DNA from: Mycolicibacterium gilvum
GTDB lineage: Bacteria; Actinomycetota; Actinomycetes; Mycobacteriales; Mycobacteriaceae
Direction of reading: 5' to 3'
Assembly: GCF_900454025.1 (NCBI RefSeq)
Contig: NZ_UGQM01000001.1
Span: forward strand, 5,208,001 to 5,272,000
Length of the DNA stretch: 64,000 bases
Under the pieces are notes generated by a model. The model was not told where the DNA came from. It worked only from the letters and a program-made list of their open reading frames with translations, and did no database searches. The first letter of the stretch is position 1. Each line of letters opens with the position of its first letter. Below, piece by piece: positions 18,593 through 27,157 of this stretch. The position numbers and the translations under genes were made by a program.

Positions 18593-18978
18593 TGCCTGTA
18601 TCGGACGAGGACCGCATCGCCGCGGCACAGGCCTACATCAGCGCGCTCGCCAGCCACCGCGCCGACGACGTGCCGTTCGCACCGGGTTGCACCCGCGTGG
18701 AGGTCGGCGTGAAGACCGGCTTCTCGGGTGATCACCTGCGCCGCAGCCTCAACCGGGGCTTGCAGTACAAGGTCATCAAGGCGGTCACTGCTCCCGAGTT
18801 CACCGTCGACGGCGACACCGTGCGTGCCCGGTTCGAACTGTCGACCACACCGGCGTTGGCGGGCCGCAGCGTCGGCGCGCGCATCGATGAGACGTTCCTG
18901 ATCCCGGCCGACGACCCGTCCGGCCGGGCGCAGATCCACCACATCAACGCCTCGATCCGCCCCTTCCTGAGTCGTTAG
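18592..18978 (+). CDS. Conserved small protein of unknown function between fadA5 and ddn
   Basis: 128-residue soluble protein without a recognised catalytic motif. GTG 18592 overlaps the fadA5 TAG by one base and the ddn gene follows after 9 nt, so it is part of the fadA5 operon. The pattern (N-terminal helices DEDRIAAAQAYISALASH, then alternating strands TVRARFELSTT, GRSVGARIDETFLIP and a C-terminal IHHINASIRPF) suggests an NTF2/SnoaL-like cone fold with a small-ligand pocket, comparable to DUF8021-type proteins. That is inference from pattern only. In M. tuberculosis fadA5 (Rv3546) and ddn (Rv3547) are adjacent without it, so it is accessory to some mycobacteria. Confidence 0.75.
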
Positions 18979-18987
18979 GAACCCGCC

Positions 18988-19488
18988 ATGACCAAAGCTC
19001 CCAAGCCACTCACCCCCAAGCAGGTCGAGAGCCTCAACTCGAACGCGGTCGGCACCGGCATCAAGTGGATGTCGAAGTTCAACACCTGGGCGTACAAGGC
19101 CACCGGCGGACGCCTCGGCGCGAAGTGGCGCGGCGGGTCGAACCGGTTCTCGGCGCCGCCGCCGGTCGGAATCCTGACCACGATCGGCCGCAAGTCGGGT
19201 GAGCCGCGGGAGAGCCCCCTGCTGTTCCTGCGCGAGGGCGATCGCATCGTCCTGGTCGCCTCTCAGGGTGGACGCGCGACGAACCCGATGTGGTACCTGA
19301 ACATCCAGGCCAATCCACAGGTCACGTTCCAGGTCAAGAACGAGAAGCTCACCCTCGTCGCCCGCGACGCGACCGACGCCGAGCGCGACGAGTACTGGCC
19401 GAAGCTCGACGCGATCTATCCGGATTTCGTGAATTACCGGACCTACACCGACCGCAAGATCCCGATCCTGATCTGCGATCCGGCCTGA
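18988..19488 (+). CDS. ddn: F420-dependent nitroreductase family protein (Ddn-like)
   Basis: 166-residue split-beta-barrel protein of the deazaflavin-dependent (DUF385/nitroreductase) family, resembling Rv3547 Ddn, which activates pretomanid and delamanid and reduces quinones with F420H2. Landmarks: IKWMSKFNTWAYKATGG, ILTTIGRKSGEPRESPLLF (F420 phosphate-binding region), NPMWYLNIQANPQVTFQ and ARDATDAERDEYWPKL. Tyr positions near the C-terminus (IYPDFVNYRTYTDRK) occur where Ddn has substrate-site residues. Third gene of the fadA5 operon. Prodrug activation cannot be assumed, since homologues differ widely in this. Confidence 0.88.
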   Translation: MTKAPKPLTPKQVESLNSNAVGTGIKWMSKFNTWAYKATGGRLGAKWRGGSNRFSAPPPVGILTTIGRKSGEPRESPLLFLREGDRIVLVASQGGRATNPMWYLNIQANPQVTFQVKNEKLTLVARDATDAERDEYWPKLDAIYPDFVNYRTYTDRKIPILICDPA

Positions 19489-19527
19489 CGGCCCGGGAGA
19501 TCCACCCTCGCTCAGCAAACCGTCTAC

Positions 19528-19533
19528 TAGGCT
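19528..19533 (+). promoter_or_regulatory. -10 element, leaderless promoter of polysaccharide island (left)
   Basis: TAGGCT followed by exactly 7 nt and then ATG 19541. This TAnnnT-N7-ATG arrangement is a recurrent mycobacterial leaderless promoter pattern and predicts transcription starting at the A of the first glycosyltransferase ATG. No clear -35 is seen. Confidence 0.5.
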
Positions 19534-19540
19534 TCGGCTT

Positions 19541-20446
19541 ATGACCGGCGCCGGCGGTTCGGACGAGCACAAGGTACGCATCGGCGTCGCAGTCACCACT
19601 GTCGGTCGCTGGGATTCTCTTCGTGAACTGCTGGGTGATCTTGCGGAGCAGACGTATCCCCCGAGTCTGATCGCGGTCGCGCATCACGATGTCACTGCGA
19701 CAGCGGAGTTGGACGACATCGTGAAGGCCTTCGCCGACTCTTTGGAGATCCGCACAGTGGTCAGTCCTCGCGGCATCTCCAACGGGCGCAATGCGGCCGC
19801 AGCTGCGCTGGGAGACGAGGTCGACTGGCTGTGGTTCCCGAACGACACCACCCGTATCGATGCTCAAACCCTCGAGCTCCTCTCCCACCACTGTGTCCCA
19901 CCGTCAACGGCCGTTGCCGCACAGCTGGTGGATCGTGAGGGCCCCAGAAACCCCCTGCCGGTCCCAGGTTCGGCCCTGACCCGCCGCAACGTGTGGGGTG
20001 CGATGGAGCCGGCGACCCTGTTCGAACGCACCGCATTCGAGGCCGCGGGCGGATGGAATCTCGCACTCGGGTCGGGGGCGGACACCCCGTGGCAGTCCGG
20101 CGAAGGGCCTGATCTCCTGCTTCGGATGGCAGAACGCAAAGGCTTCGCCATCGACTGGGTTCCCGACGTCGCGATTCAGGCTCAGACAGAGTTCGCCCAT
20201 CTACCCGTTCACGAACGGCGACGCAAGCAACGCAGTTACGGGCGTGGGCACGGGTATGTGCTACGTACCTGGCGGTACCCGCTCTGGTACAAAGCAGCCA
20301 ATCTCGTGGCCGCCGCACTGATGCCTCTGCGCAAGCCCGAGAAGTTCGGCCCGGGTGAGGCGTTCGCTCTGCTGGTCGGCCGGGCCGAAGGTGTGCTCGG
20401 GCGGCCGTTCACCCGCAGTGATGACCACCGCGCCATCTTGCGATGA
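19541..20446 (+). CDS. Family 2 glycosyltransferase
   Basis: 301-residue GT-A fold glycosyltransferase. It begins VRIGVAVTTVGRWDSLRELL, the nucleotide-sugar binding start, with SPRGISNGRNAAAAAL near residue 75 and a DxD-like WFPNDTTRID near residue 97 for metal-nucleotide binding. The acceptor-side region is TLFERTAFEAAGGWN and GEGPDLLLRM. No TM helix apart from a weak hydrophobic stretch near residue 250 (AANLVAAALMPL) that may peripherally anchor it. It overlaps the secreted glycosidase gene by 4 nt (ATGA). Donor and acceptor sugars cannot be predicted. Rightward operon of the polysaccharide island. Confidence 0.82.
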   Translation: MTGAGGSDEHKVRIGVAVTTVGRWDSLRELLGDLAEQTYPPSLIAVAHHDVTATAELDDIVKAFADSLEIRTVVSPRGISNGRNAAAAALGDEVDWLWFPNDTTRIDAQTLELLSHHCVPPSTAVAAQLVDREGPRNPLPVPGSALTRRNVWGAMEPATLFERTAFEAAGGWNLALGSGADTPWQSGEGPDLLLRMAERKGFAIDWVPDVAIQAQTEFAHLPVHERRRKQRSYGRGHGYVLRTWRYPLWYKAANLVAAALMPLRKPEKFGPGEAFALLVGRAEGVLGRPFTRSDDHRAILR

Positions 20447-21498
20447 CCGGAGGGCGCAAAACCAGAATCTGGCTATCGGCACTACTTCTGATATGCGCCG
20501 GCGTCACCTCTTGCCGAGCGGTCGATCCCCCTGTCGAGATCGGCATGACACTGCATCTGCGCGACAGCGACGCGGCGGCCCTTGATCGGCAATTCGAACT
20601 GATGTCTGCAATGGACGTGCAGTGGGTCAGGGTCGACATCGACTGGTCAGTTGTGGAACGGGAACGTGGACGTTTCGACTGGAGCTTTTCCGACAAGGTT
20701 GTCGAGCTGGCCGCTGCGCACGGAATGAACGTCCTTGCCGTGCTCGGCTTCACACCACAGTGGGCACGGGCGTCGAGTACCCCCGCCACCGAGACAGCGC
20801 ACTACTCCCGGCCCGAGAAGTTGAGCGACTGGGCAGTCTTTGTCCAGACGGCAGCCGAACGTTATGTCCCGCGGGGGATCCGCACCTGGGAGATCTGGAA
20901 TGAACCGAACACCAGCAAGTTCTGGCCGCCGCGGCCCGATGTCAACGAATACGGCCACCTGTTCTGGGTCGCGGCGGACGCCGTGCGCGCCGTCGATCCC
21001 GAAGCCACGCTCCTCATCGGCGGCCTGGGACCGAAGTTCGAAGAGCCCGACGCCGAGGTCCCGCCGACGGAGTATCTGCAACTTCTCTATGCCAACGGAG
21101 CTGCCAAGTACGCGGACGGCATCGCCGCCCACCCGTACAGCTTCCCTTCGCTCCCCACAGACGTCGATCAACGCATGCTCGGAGGTTTCAGGGATCTTCC
21201 GGAGTTACACGCCGTGATGGACCGCAACGGCGACGGGCAAAAGAAGATCTGGATCACCGAGTTCGGCGCGCCGACGGGTACCGGCCCGCACGCAGTGTCA
21301 GACCAGGACCAGGCCGTTGCACTGCTCGAAGCACGTGAACGGCTCGAATCTTGGGATTGGTCGGGCCCTCTCATCTACTACGAACTGGTCGACGGCGGCC
21401 CTGATCTCAGCGACACCGAACAGAACTTCGGGGTACTTCGCGAGGATCTGTCCCTGAAACCGGCAGCAGAGGCACTGCTGGACGGCGCTTCTGGTTGA
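20443..21498 (+). CDS. Secreted lipoprotein glycoside hydrolase (GH39/PslG-like)
   Basis: 351 residues. Residues 1-24 form a lipoprotein signal (RKTRIWLSALLLICAGVTSC) with lipobox VTSC and lipidated Cys24. The rest is a TIM-barrel hydrolase of clan GH-A: acid/base Glu154 in EIWNEPNTSKFW and nucleophile Glu273 in KIWITEFGAPTGTG. This combination is seen in GH39 proteins such as PslG, an endoglycosidase encoded in the Psl exopolysaccharide operon of Pseudomonas. Here too it is embedded among glycosyltransferase and Wzx/Wzy genes, so trimming or releasing the nascent polysaccharide outside the membrane is the likeliest role (inference). Translationally coupled to the GT2 gene. Ends 16 nt from the convergent flippase gene. 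Confidence 0.78.
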   Translation: MTGGRKTRIWLSALLLICAGVTSCRAVDPPVEIGMTLHLRDSDAAALDRQFELMSAMDVQWVRVDIDWSVVERERGRFDWSFSDKVVELAAAHGMNVLAVLGFTPQWARASSTPATETAHYSRPEKLSDWAVFVQTAAERYVPRGIRTWEIWNEPNTSKFWPPRPDVNEYGHLFWVAADAVRAVDPEATLLIGGLGPKFEEPDAEVPPTEYLQLLYANGAAKYADGIAAHPYSFPSLPTDVDQRMLGGFRDLPELHAVMDRNGDGQKKIWITEFGAPTGTGPHAVSDQDQAVALLEARERLESWDWSGPLIYYELVDGGPDLSDTEQNFGVLREDLSLKPAAEALLDGASG

Positions 21499-21514
21499 GG
21501 AAGACCCATCGCCG

Positions 21515-23044
21515 TCACGGACCGCGCCTGTCGGCCGGCACCAGCAGCATCATCAATCCCGACACCAAAGGCCTCAGTCGTGAGGGCGCCCTGTCGATCA
21601 GTCGTGCCGGAATACCCGGGGCGACCATCGGGATCACCGCGAGCAGTCGAATTGCCACCAGGAAGGTCAGAACAGCGGCGGGGATCGCGATCCACAACGA
21701 GGCGATGCCGCCCCAACCGAGCACGATGCCGTAGGCGACTCCGGCCTGCGCGACAGCAGCCAAGGCGATCGCTGCGAGCGCCCGATAGGGCGGCGAAACG
21801 TTCAGACGTCGTGTCACGTAGAAGGTCTCGATGAGAACGACGGTTACCTGCACTATGCCCCGGGACCATGCGGCGCCCATCAGCCCGAACCGGGGGACGA
21901 GAAGGAAGCCGAGCGCGAGGGTGCCGAGCAGACCAATCCCGTTCGACATCAACAGGAAGCCGGTCTTGCCGATGCTCTGCAGGAGGTAGAAAGTCGTGAC
22001 GCCCAGGCTGCTGATGGCTGCGGCGATCAGCAGAACCGATGCGACGGGAACCGAGTTCTCGAATGCGCTACCGAACAGAAGCGGCACCAGCACGGGGGCA
22101 AGCGCCGCCAAACCGAGACACAGCGGAACGATGACCATCGCAATGAGCGCCGTCATCGTGCGGTACAGGCGGTGCATATCCTCCCGGGCGCCGAGGCCGT
22201 GCTGCTCGCTGAACCGGGGCAGCAACGCTGAAAGTAGAAGGGGCGGTAGCTGTACCGCCATTTCGGCCACGGTCACCGCGGCCGCGAAGAACCCGACTGC
22301 CTCGAGCCCCGTGTAATGCTCCAGGAAGAGAACCTCGGTGCGGCCGAACACGAGGCCACCCAGCACAGCCGTGGCCCAACTCGTGAGCGCAAAACGGGTG
22401 ACCTCCTGCCGCAGCGATGGACTCACCTTCGGCTTGATACGCAGCAGACGACCAATCCTGGCTGCCGGCAGCAGGTTTCCGGCGACGTAACCGGCCAGAG
22501 CACCCGGGATTCCGAAGAACCAGGCACCCGCCGTGATCACCACCAGTTTTATCAAGGCCGACACTGCCGACAAGCGCGCCAGCTCTCCGAAGCGCTGCTC
22601 GCCTCTCAGGTAGAACTGATAGACCTCCGCCATGCGCCAGAGGATGAACCAGATCAACGCCACTGCGATCACGATGTCGCGAGAAGACTCCGAACCCGCA
22701 TCGGTCGCCTCGCGGCCCGGCCAGTAGAGGTAGGCGAAGAGTAAGAGAGTCCCGACGACCGCGGCAAGTATCGACAGTCTGGTGGTGGCTCCGATCAGCC
22801 CGTCGGCTTCGTCGTCGTCTCCCGCGGCACGCAGCTTCGGTATGAACCGTTGTTGCACGATACCGATACCCAATCCGGCGACCATCGACCCGATTGTCAC
22901 GCAGAAGACCACGTAGGCAAGGACTCCCAAGTCGTCCGGACCGAGTAGGCGGGCTGTGATCGCGTTGCCGATGAATCCGGCAAGCGCGACCGCAGCACCG
23001 GACCCGAACCCGAGCATGGTGTTTCTGATGAACGATGGCGGCAT
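21515..23044 (-). CDS. Wzx-type polysaccharide flippase
   Basis: About 509 residues, 12-14 hydrophobic segments; a MATE/MVF-superfamily oligosaccharide flippase that would move undecaprenyl- or decaprenyl-linked repeat units across the membrane. The N-terminus (SFIRNTMLGFGSGAAVALAG, then NAITARLLGPDDLGVLAYVV) carries the ARxLGPxxxG signature of this family. Positively charged loops (RRLNVSPPYR, RLLRIKPKVSPSLRQEV) alternate with the helices. Start chosen at ATG 23044; GTG 23053 is also possible. It follows the minus-strand GT2 gene by 22 nt, so wzz-wzy-GT2-wzx read as one leftward operon. Flippases of this type are unusual in mycobacteria. Confidence 0.83.
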   Translation of the reverse strand: MPPSFIRNTMLGFGSGAAVALAGFIGNAITARLLGPDDLGVLAYVVFCVTIGSMVAGLGIGIVQQRFIPKLRAAGDDDEADGLIGATTRLSILAAVVGTLLLFAYLYWPGREATDAGSESSRDIVIAVALIWFILWRMAEVYQFYLRGEQRFGELARLSAVSALIKLVVITAGAWFFGIPGALAGYVAGNLLPAARIGRLLRIKPKVSPSLRQEVTRFALTSWATAVLGGLVFGRTEVLFLEHYTGLEAVGFFAAAVTVAEMAVQLPPLLLSALLPRFSEQHGLGAREDMHRLYRTMTALIAMVIVPLCLGLAALAPVLVPLLFGSAFENSVPVASVLLIAAAISSLGVTTFYLLQSIGKTGFLLMSNGIGLLGTLALGFLLVPRFGLMGAAWSRGIVQVTVVLIETFYVTRRLNVSPPYRALAAIALAAVAQAGVAYGIVLGWGGIASLWIAIPAAVLTFLVAIRLLAVIPMVAPGIPARLIDRAPSRLRPLVSGLMMLLVPADRRGP

Positions 23045-23066
23045 CAGTACCACCGGCCTGCGGAGC

Positions 23067-23987
23067 TCATTCCGGGCCGCGTCGCCGAGTCGCGCCTGCG
23101 CGGATACGTCCCGCTGAGAGCTTCAACAGTGATTTCACGACGCTTGCCCACGCGAGGACGCCCGGACGTCCGTAACGGATGCCCGCCGCGACGGACCTGG
23201 CAACGCCTCGGTAGGACCCCGCGCCCAGCGCTGAGCCGACTGGAGAGGTCAGCATGTAGTCGCCGCGAACGCGCTTCGACTCGTCGGCGAGTTCACTGAT
23301 GCCCCAGGCGATCAGCTCCGCGCTTCGGTCCACGCCCGACCTGGACAGCGACGCCGGGGTCCACATGATGTCCACGAGGGGCTCGGCCACCTGTATCACG
23401 GGTATGTCGGGGAAAGCACGCCGGACTTCGATCAGCCACTTCGGATCGTCGTGAATGGAGCCGGCTGCCACCGAGAGCGGGACCGCCTCGGCCACCGAGC
23501 GCGGAAAAACCAAGGTCGAGGTCTGCACCATGTTGAAGGCGCGCTGCGCGCGGAACTCGAACAAGAAAGGAGCGACGGGTTCGTGCGGGGTGATCAGGGT
23601 GCGCGGACCGATGATCGGTTCCCGGCCGTCGATGTGGACCGAGAAGCGTGATGCGAGAATCCATTTGTCGCCATCCGGTGCCGCAGCCAACTGAACGGCC
23701 AGCTTGTCCTGGCGCCAGACGTCGTCGTCGTCGAGAAACGCGATCACAGTGCCCACTGCGGATTCGACTCCGACATGTTTGGCCAAGCTGGGTCCCACCC
23801 GCCCCGACGTCCGCACTACGCGTACCGCAGGCGACTCCGGTAGATCCGGCTCACCGTCGGAGTCCACCACCACGATGATCTCGAGCGGCGGATACGACTG
23901 GCGCAATGCCGATTCGACTGCAGATCTCACACTCGCTCGGCAGATGGTGGGTATGACCACGCTGACCGATCTCTCAGATGGGCGCAT
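23067..23987 (-). CDS. Family 2 glycosyltransferase
   Basis: About 306 residues, GT-A fold. SVSVVIPTICRASVRSAVES opens the nucleotide-binding domain, IIVVVDSDGEPD follows, and the metal-binding acidic cluster is IAFLDDDDVWRQDKL near residue 90. The C-terminal third (SVAAGIRYGRPGVLAWASV, then RIRAGATRRRGPE) is amphipathic and basic, suitable for membrane association. Start set at ATG 23987, which has GGGAG about 8 nt upstream; in-frame ATGs at 24008 and 24014 also exist. It overlaps the 3' end of the polymerase gene by 14 nt or more. Sugar specificity unknown. Confidence 0.82.
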   Translation of the reverse strand: MRPSERSVSVVIPTICRASVRSAVESALRQSYPPLEIIVVVDSDGEPDLPESPAVRVVRTSGRVGPSLAKHVGVESAVGTVIAFLDDDDVWRQDKLAVQLAAAPDGDKWILASRFSVHIDGREPIIGPRTLITPHEPVAPFLFEFRAQRAFNMVQTSTLVFPRSVAEAVPLSVAAGSIHDDPKWLIEVRRAFPDIPVIQVAEPLVDIMWTPASLSRSGVDRSAELIAWGISELADESKRVRGDYMLTSPVGSALGAGSYRGVARSVAAGIRYGRPGVLAWASVVKSLLKLSAGRIRAGATRRRGPE

Positions 23988-25371
23988 CAAGCCGGCTCCC
24001 GCGGACATCTTCATGTCGAGTCACGATCATCACCGCGAAGATCAACCCACTTATCGGGAAGAGCTGCAGGTTGGGAAGTAGCGCCCACACCGCTTCGGTC
24101 GTCGCAGCGACGAAAAACGCGATCAGATAGCCGAAGCACGCGATCTGCTGACTGGGAATCCGGAGGGCACGGGTCGACTTGATCGCTGCCACCAGCAACA
24201 GTGTCAGCACCGCCAACCCCAGGAGCCCTGACTTCACCAACGTGTCGACGACCATGTTGTGACCGGTACCCACATAGGCCCATTTGGCGATGTTCGCAGC
24301 CTGCTGAGCATCATTGAGAAACCAATTGACGCCCATTCCCACCGCGGGTGATTGCTGCCAGACCTTCAAGCTCTCCGCCCACACCAGGGCACGTTCGGTG
24401 AATGCCGAAGGGTCCCAGTCTGCGAACGGAACCGCGAACATCAAGGCCGCGCTCACCCCGACGAGGGCGGTACCGGCCGCCCGAACCGAAATACGCGCGA
24501 TCGATCGGAACCAGCAGAACAACCACCACATGGCCACCAGAGCAGCGGCGATGAGGGCGGTCCTGGAAGCTGCCGCGATCATGGTTGCGGCGAGGATGAC
24601 ACCGACGGCCAGGCGCAATCTCCGTTCGGGAATGAGCGGCACCAGCGCGAACGCGAGTGCGCAGTACATGCCCAGAACGTTGGCGTGCCCGAACGGCCCG
24701 GCCAACTCCCAGCCCGCGACGATCGCCTTCTCCGAGGCCGTGTTGTACATCATGAACTCTGGGATGATCAGCCCGCCGATGAGCGAGTACACCGAGATTG
24801 CTGCGACTGTGTACGGCACCCATTTCAGGCCGGAGATCGGAGCGCCGACATTCCAGATCGCCAGGACGAACAAGTTTGCGAGAAGAATCTTCGGCAGATC
24901 CGCCGGCGGAGGCACTTGGGGGCTGACCAGAAAAGGGACGTTGACAGCGAGCAACAGCACAAACAGACCGGTGACATCCCGGTCAGGATGGCCGCGCATC
25001 GCTGCGACGACGGCAGTCAATGCGAGCAGCACCGCCGAGCCGCCAAGGCTGGCCAGTTGGGCCAGCGGCAGATCCGAGGATGTCTGAGCCTCTCCCGGCG
25101 GTAATACCGGCGAGTGTTCGACCATCAGATAGGTGATCAGATCGGGGATGACCACAAGTGCGATCGCACCCACTGTCAACAGGGCGAATGCGCGGTCATT
25201 CTTCCGGAAATCCGTTGCCGTCGAGCGGCAGACACGCGGGAGCGCCGCTACATAGACTCCGAAGGAACGGACACGGTCTGTCGTCCTTGTGGCATGCGCT
25301 TCGCCGTCCTTCGGCACCGCTGCTACGAATGTGGTTTGGTGTCTACCCTGTTCCAATTCGTGCGGATTCAT
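23974..25371 (-). CDS. O-antigen ligase/Wzy-like polysaccharide polymerase
   Basis: 465-residue polytopic membrane protein with about 12 TM segments after a 60-residue cytoplasmic N-terminus. It has the layout of the WaaL/Wzy (PF04932-type) family: a short motif ELAGPFGHANVLGMYCALAF, then the large periplasmic loop between TM pairs with FTERALVWAESLKVWQQSPA (Arg-rich start) and GMGVNWF, ending GTGHNMVVDTLVKSGLLGL, where Arg and His are the usual catalytic candidates. In context with Wzx and Wzz it most likely polymerises lipid-linked repeat units. Ligation of a chain to another lipid is the alternative. It starts 15 nt after the wzz stop. Confidence 0.78.
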   Translation of the reverse strand: MNPHELEQGRHQTTFVAAVPKDGEAHATRTTDRVRSFGVYVAALPRVCRSTATDFRKNDRAFALLTVGAIALVVIPDLITYLMVEHSPVLPPGEAQTSSDLPLAQLASLGGSAVLLALTAVVAAMRGHPDRDVTGLFVLLLAVNVPFLVSPQVPPPADLPKILLANLFVLAIWNVGAPISGLKWVPYTVAAISVYSLIGGLIIPEFMMYNTASEKAIVAGWELAGPFGHANVLGMYCALAFALVPLIPERRLRLAVGVILAATMIAAASRTALIAAALVAMWWLFCWFRSIARISVRAAGTALVGVSAALMFAVPFADWDPSAFTERALVWAESLKVWQQSPAVGMGVNWFLNDAQQAANIAKWAYVGTGHNMVVDTLVKSGLLGLAVLTLLLVAAIKSTRALRIPSQQIACFGYLIAFFVAATTEAVWALLPNLQLFPISGLIFAVMIVTRHEDVRGSRLDAPI

Positions 25372-25386
25372 GGCTGCGCGGACCGT

Positions 25387-26793
25387 TCACTTGCCGTGGG
25401 CGCCGCGGCGCCAGCTCGCACGCTGAGCGCGGGAGCCTGCTCGGGCCTCGCCCGCGGAAACGTCGTAAGTGTCTCCGGAGTCGCGCTTCGTGGGGGGCGT
25501 CATCGTCAGAACCGCGCCGAGCAGGGGCCCGCCGGCTCGTGTCAGTCGATGAACTGCCTCGGTGAGCTGTTTGCGCGTGGTCTTTCCGAATCGTGCGACC
25601 ACGAGCACGCCCTGAGACCTCGAAGCCAGCAGGGCTGCATCCGTGACAAGCAGCGACGGGGAATCGACGATCACGTAGTCGAACTCCCTACTGAGCTCTC
25701 CCAGAACCTCACCGGTCACCGGCGATTCGAGAAGCTCGGTGGGATTCGGCGGAACAGGCCCGGATGTCAACGCCTTCAACCGGGGAACGCTCGTGTCCTG
25801 CAGCGCTTCTCGGATGCTCGCCTCTCCATTCAACACACTGCTGAAGCCCACCTGCCCGGGGAGCTCGAGATACGCAGCGACCACCGGCCGCCGAAGGTCG
25901 GCATCCACGATGACCACCGAGTGGTTCGCCTCGGCAAGTGCCAGCGCCAGATTGACAGCGGTGGTCGTCCTGCCGTCATCGGGTCCACAGCTGGCGATCA
26001 GAAGCACACGTGGCCCATCGGCCACCTGGAGAAACCGCAGGTTGATCCGGAGCTCGCGGTAGGCATTGGCGACCTTCGACCGATCCGTGTCGAACGACGG
26101 TAGCGGACCCTTTGCCCGCTGTTCTTCGAACGGAACATCGGCCAGCAGTCCGACCCCCGTCACCTTCTCCAGGACATCTGCGCTCTTGACCGTGTCGTCC
26201 ATCCGGTCTCGGACCAACGCGATGCAGATCCCCAGCAGTGCGCCTGTCACCGCAGCAATGGCGAGCATCCGCGTCGTCTTGGCACTCATCGGGCTGTCGG
26301 GCAACTCGGCTCGCTGCTGGATGACCACGCGGGCATTGGGCGGAGCACCCAGCTCTGGTGTCTCCAGCGCTGCAGCCATCACAACGAATTCGTCGGCCAG
26401 CGTGTTCGCGATGTCGCGGGCGCGGGACGCCGACGAATCCGTCACCGCGACATCGATGAGGACCGTGTCCGCCGGCACGGTGGCTTCGATCTTCGCCTGC
26501 AGGTCGGCCGCAGTCATATCGAGCCCCAGTTTGTCGACAGTGCGCTGGGCGAGTAGCTCGCCCATCACCAACTCGGTGTAGGAGAGCACGCGACGTTCCG
26601 CAAACAGGCCGCCGTCATACGTCTGGGTATTGGTGCCATCGGACGTGGTCGCCACGAACATTCGCGTTGTGGCCTGGTACTGCGGCGTGACCACGAACGA
26701 GTAAGCGAACGCGGCCAACACGGCAAGGACGGTTGCGCCGCAAATCAACTTCCACCGCGAACGCAAGATCTGCGCGAAGTCCTTGACAGTCAA
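25387..26793 (-). CDS. Wzz chain-length determinant fused to tyrosine-kinase-like ATPase, altered Walker A
   Basis: 468 residues. Residues 1-200 are a Wzz domain: TM1 about 16-36, extracellular helices, TM2 about 175-194 preceded by a Pro-rich AELPDSPMS. Residues 245-440 are a BY-kinase/MinD-like domain with NAYRELRINLRF, Walker A' VVIVDADLRRP (Asp297, Asp299) and Walker B FDYVIVDSP (Asp377). The Walker A reads SCGPDDGRTTTAVNLA: the usual Gly-Lys-Ser/Thr lysine is Arg275. The C-terminus is Arg-rich with a single Tyr instead of a tyrosine cluster. It may control chain length without normal phosphotransfer. TTG 26793 is the start: no ATG or GTG lies in frame after the upstream TAA. Confidence 0.85.
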   Translation of the reverse strand: MTVKDFAQILRSRWKLICGATVLAVLAAFAYSFVVTPQYQATTRMFVATTSDGTNTQTYDGGLFAERRVLSYTELVMGELLAQRTVDKLGLDMTAADLQAKIEATVPADTVLIDVAVTDSSASRARDIANTLADEFVVMAAALETPELGAPPNARVVIQQRAELPDSPMSAKTTRMLAIAAVTGALLGICIALVRDRMDDTVKSADVLEKVTGVGLLADVPFEEQRAKGPLPSFDTDRSKVANAYRELRINLRFLQVADGPRVLLIASCGPDDGRTTTAVNLALALAEANHSVVIVDADLRRPVVAAYLELPGQVGFSSVLNGEASIREALQDTSVPRLKALTSGPVPPNPTELLESPVTGEVLGELSREFDYVIVDSPSLLVTDAALLASRSQGVLVVARFGKTTRKQLTEAVHRLTRAGGPLLGAVLTMTPPTKRDSGDTYDVSAGEARAGSRAQRASWRRGAHGK

Positions 26794-27157
26794 CTGCGAC
26801 TCTTCATCGCCGATACACTCCCTTTATTCTCACCGCCTGGCGTCCGCATCGAAGGCGCGCACAGACGTGTAACGCTATCCCACAATGGTTCGCCCGGCGG
26901 CGATACTCATAGAGCCCCGCGCCGCTGTCCGCCTGTGGCAGCCCGCTCGACGGTAATTGCCTGTCGAGGGCATGTACCCGCCGGTATAGTCCTTTCCCTG
27001 TTGGGATTACGAAGCTCGAACACCGAAAGTGGAACCGCGTGCATCCGGTCAGTTCAGTCATGTTGACGTTTTCCCGACAGCCGCCGATGCAAGTCAGCGA
27101 GAGATCCGCCGCCGACCTACACGATTCACGCGGGCCTGATTCGGGCGAGGTCAGCGC
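26794..27157. other. 364-nt divergent intergenic region, wzz operon versus bcsB-like gene
   Basis: No gene recognised. It must contain promoters for the leftward wzz-wzy-GT2-wzx operon and the rightward bcsB-like gene. A TATAGT at 26984-26989 is a possible rightward -10. AAAGGGAG, read on the minus strand about 25 nt before the TTG start of wzz, could be part of its translation signal, though it is far away. The stretch is visibly less GC-rich than the genes around it. No clear operator palindrome found. Confidence 0.4.
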
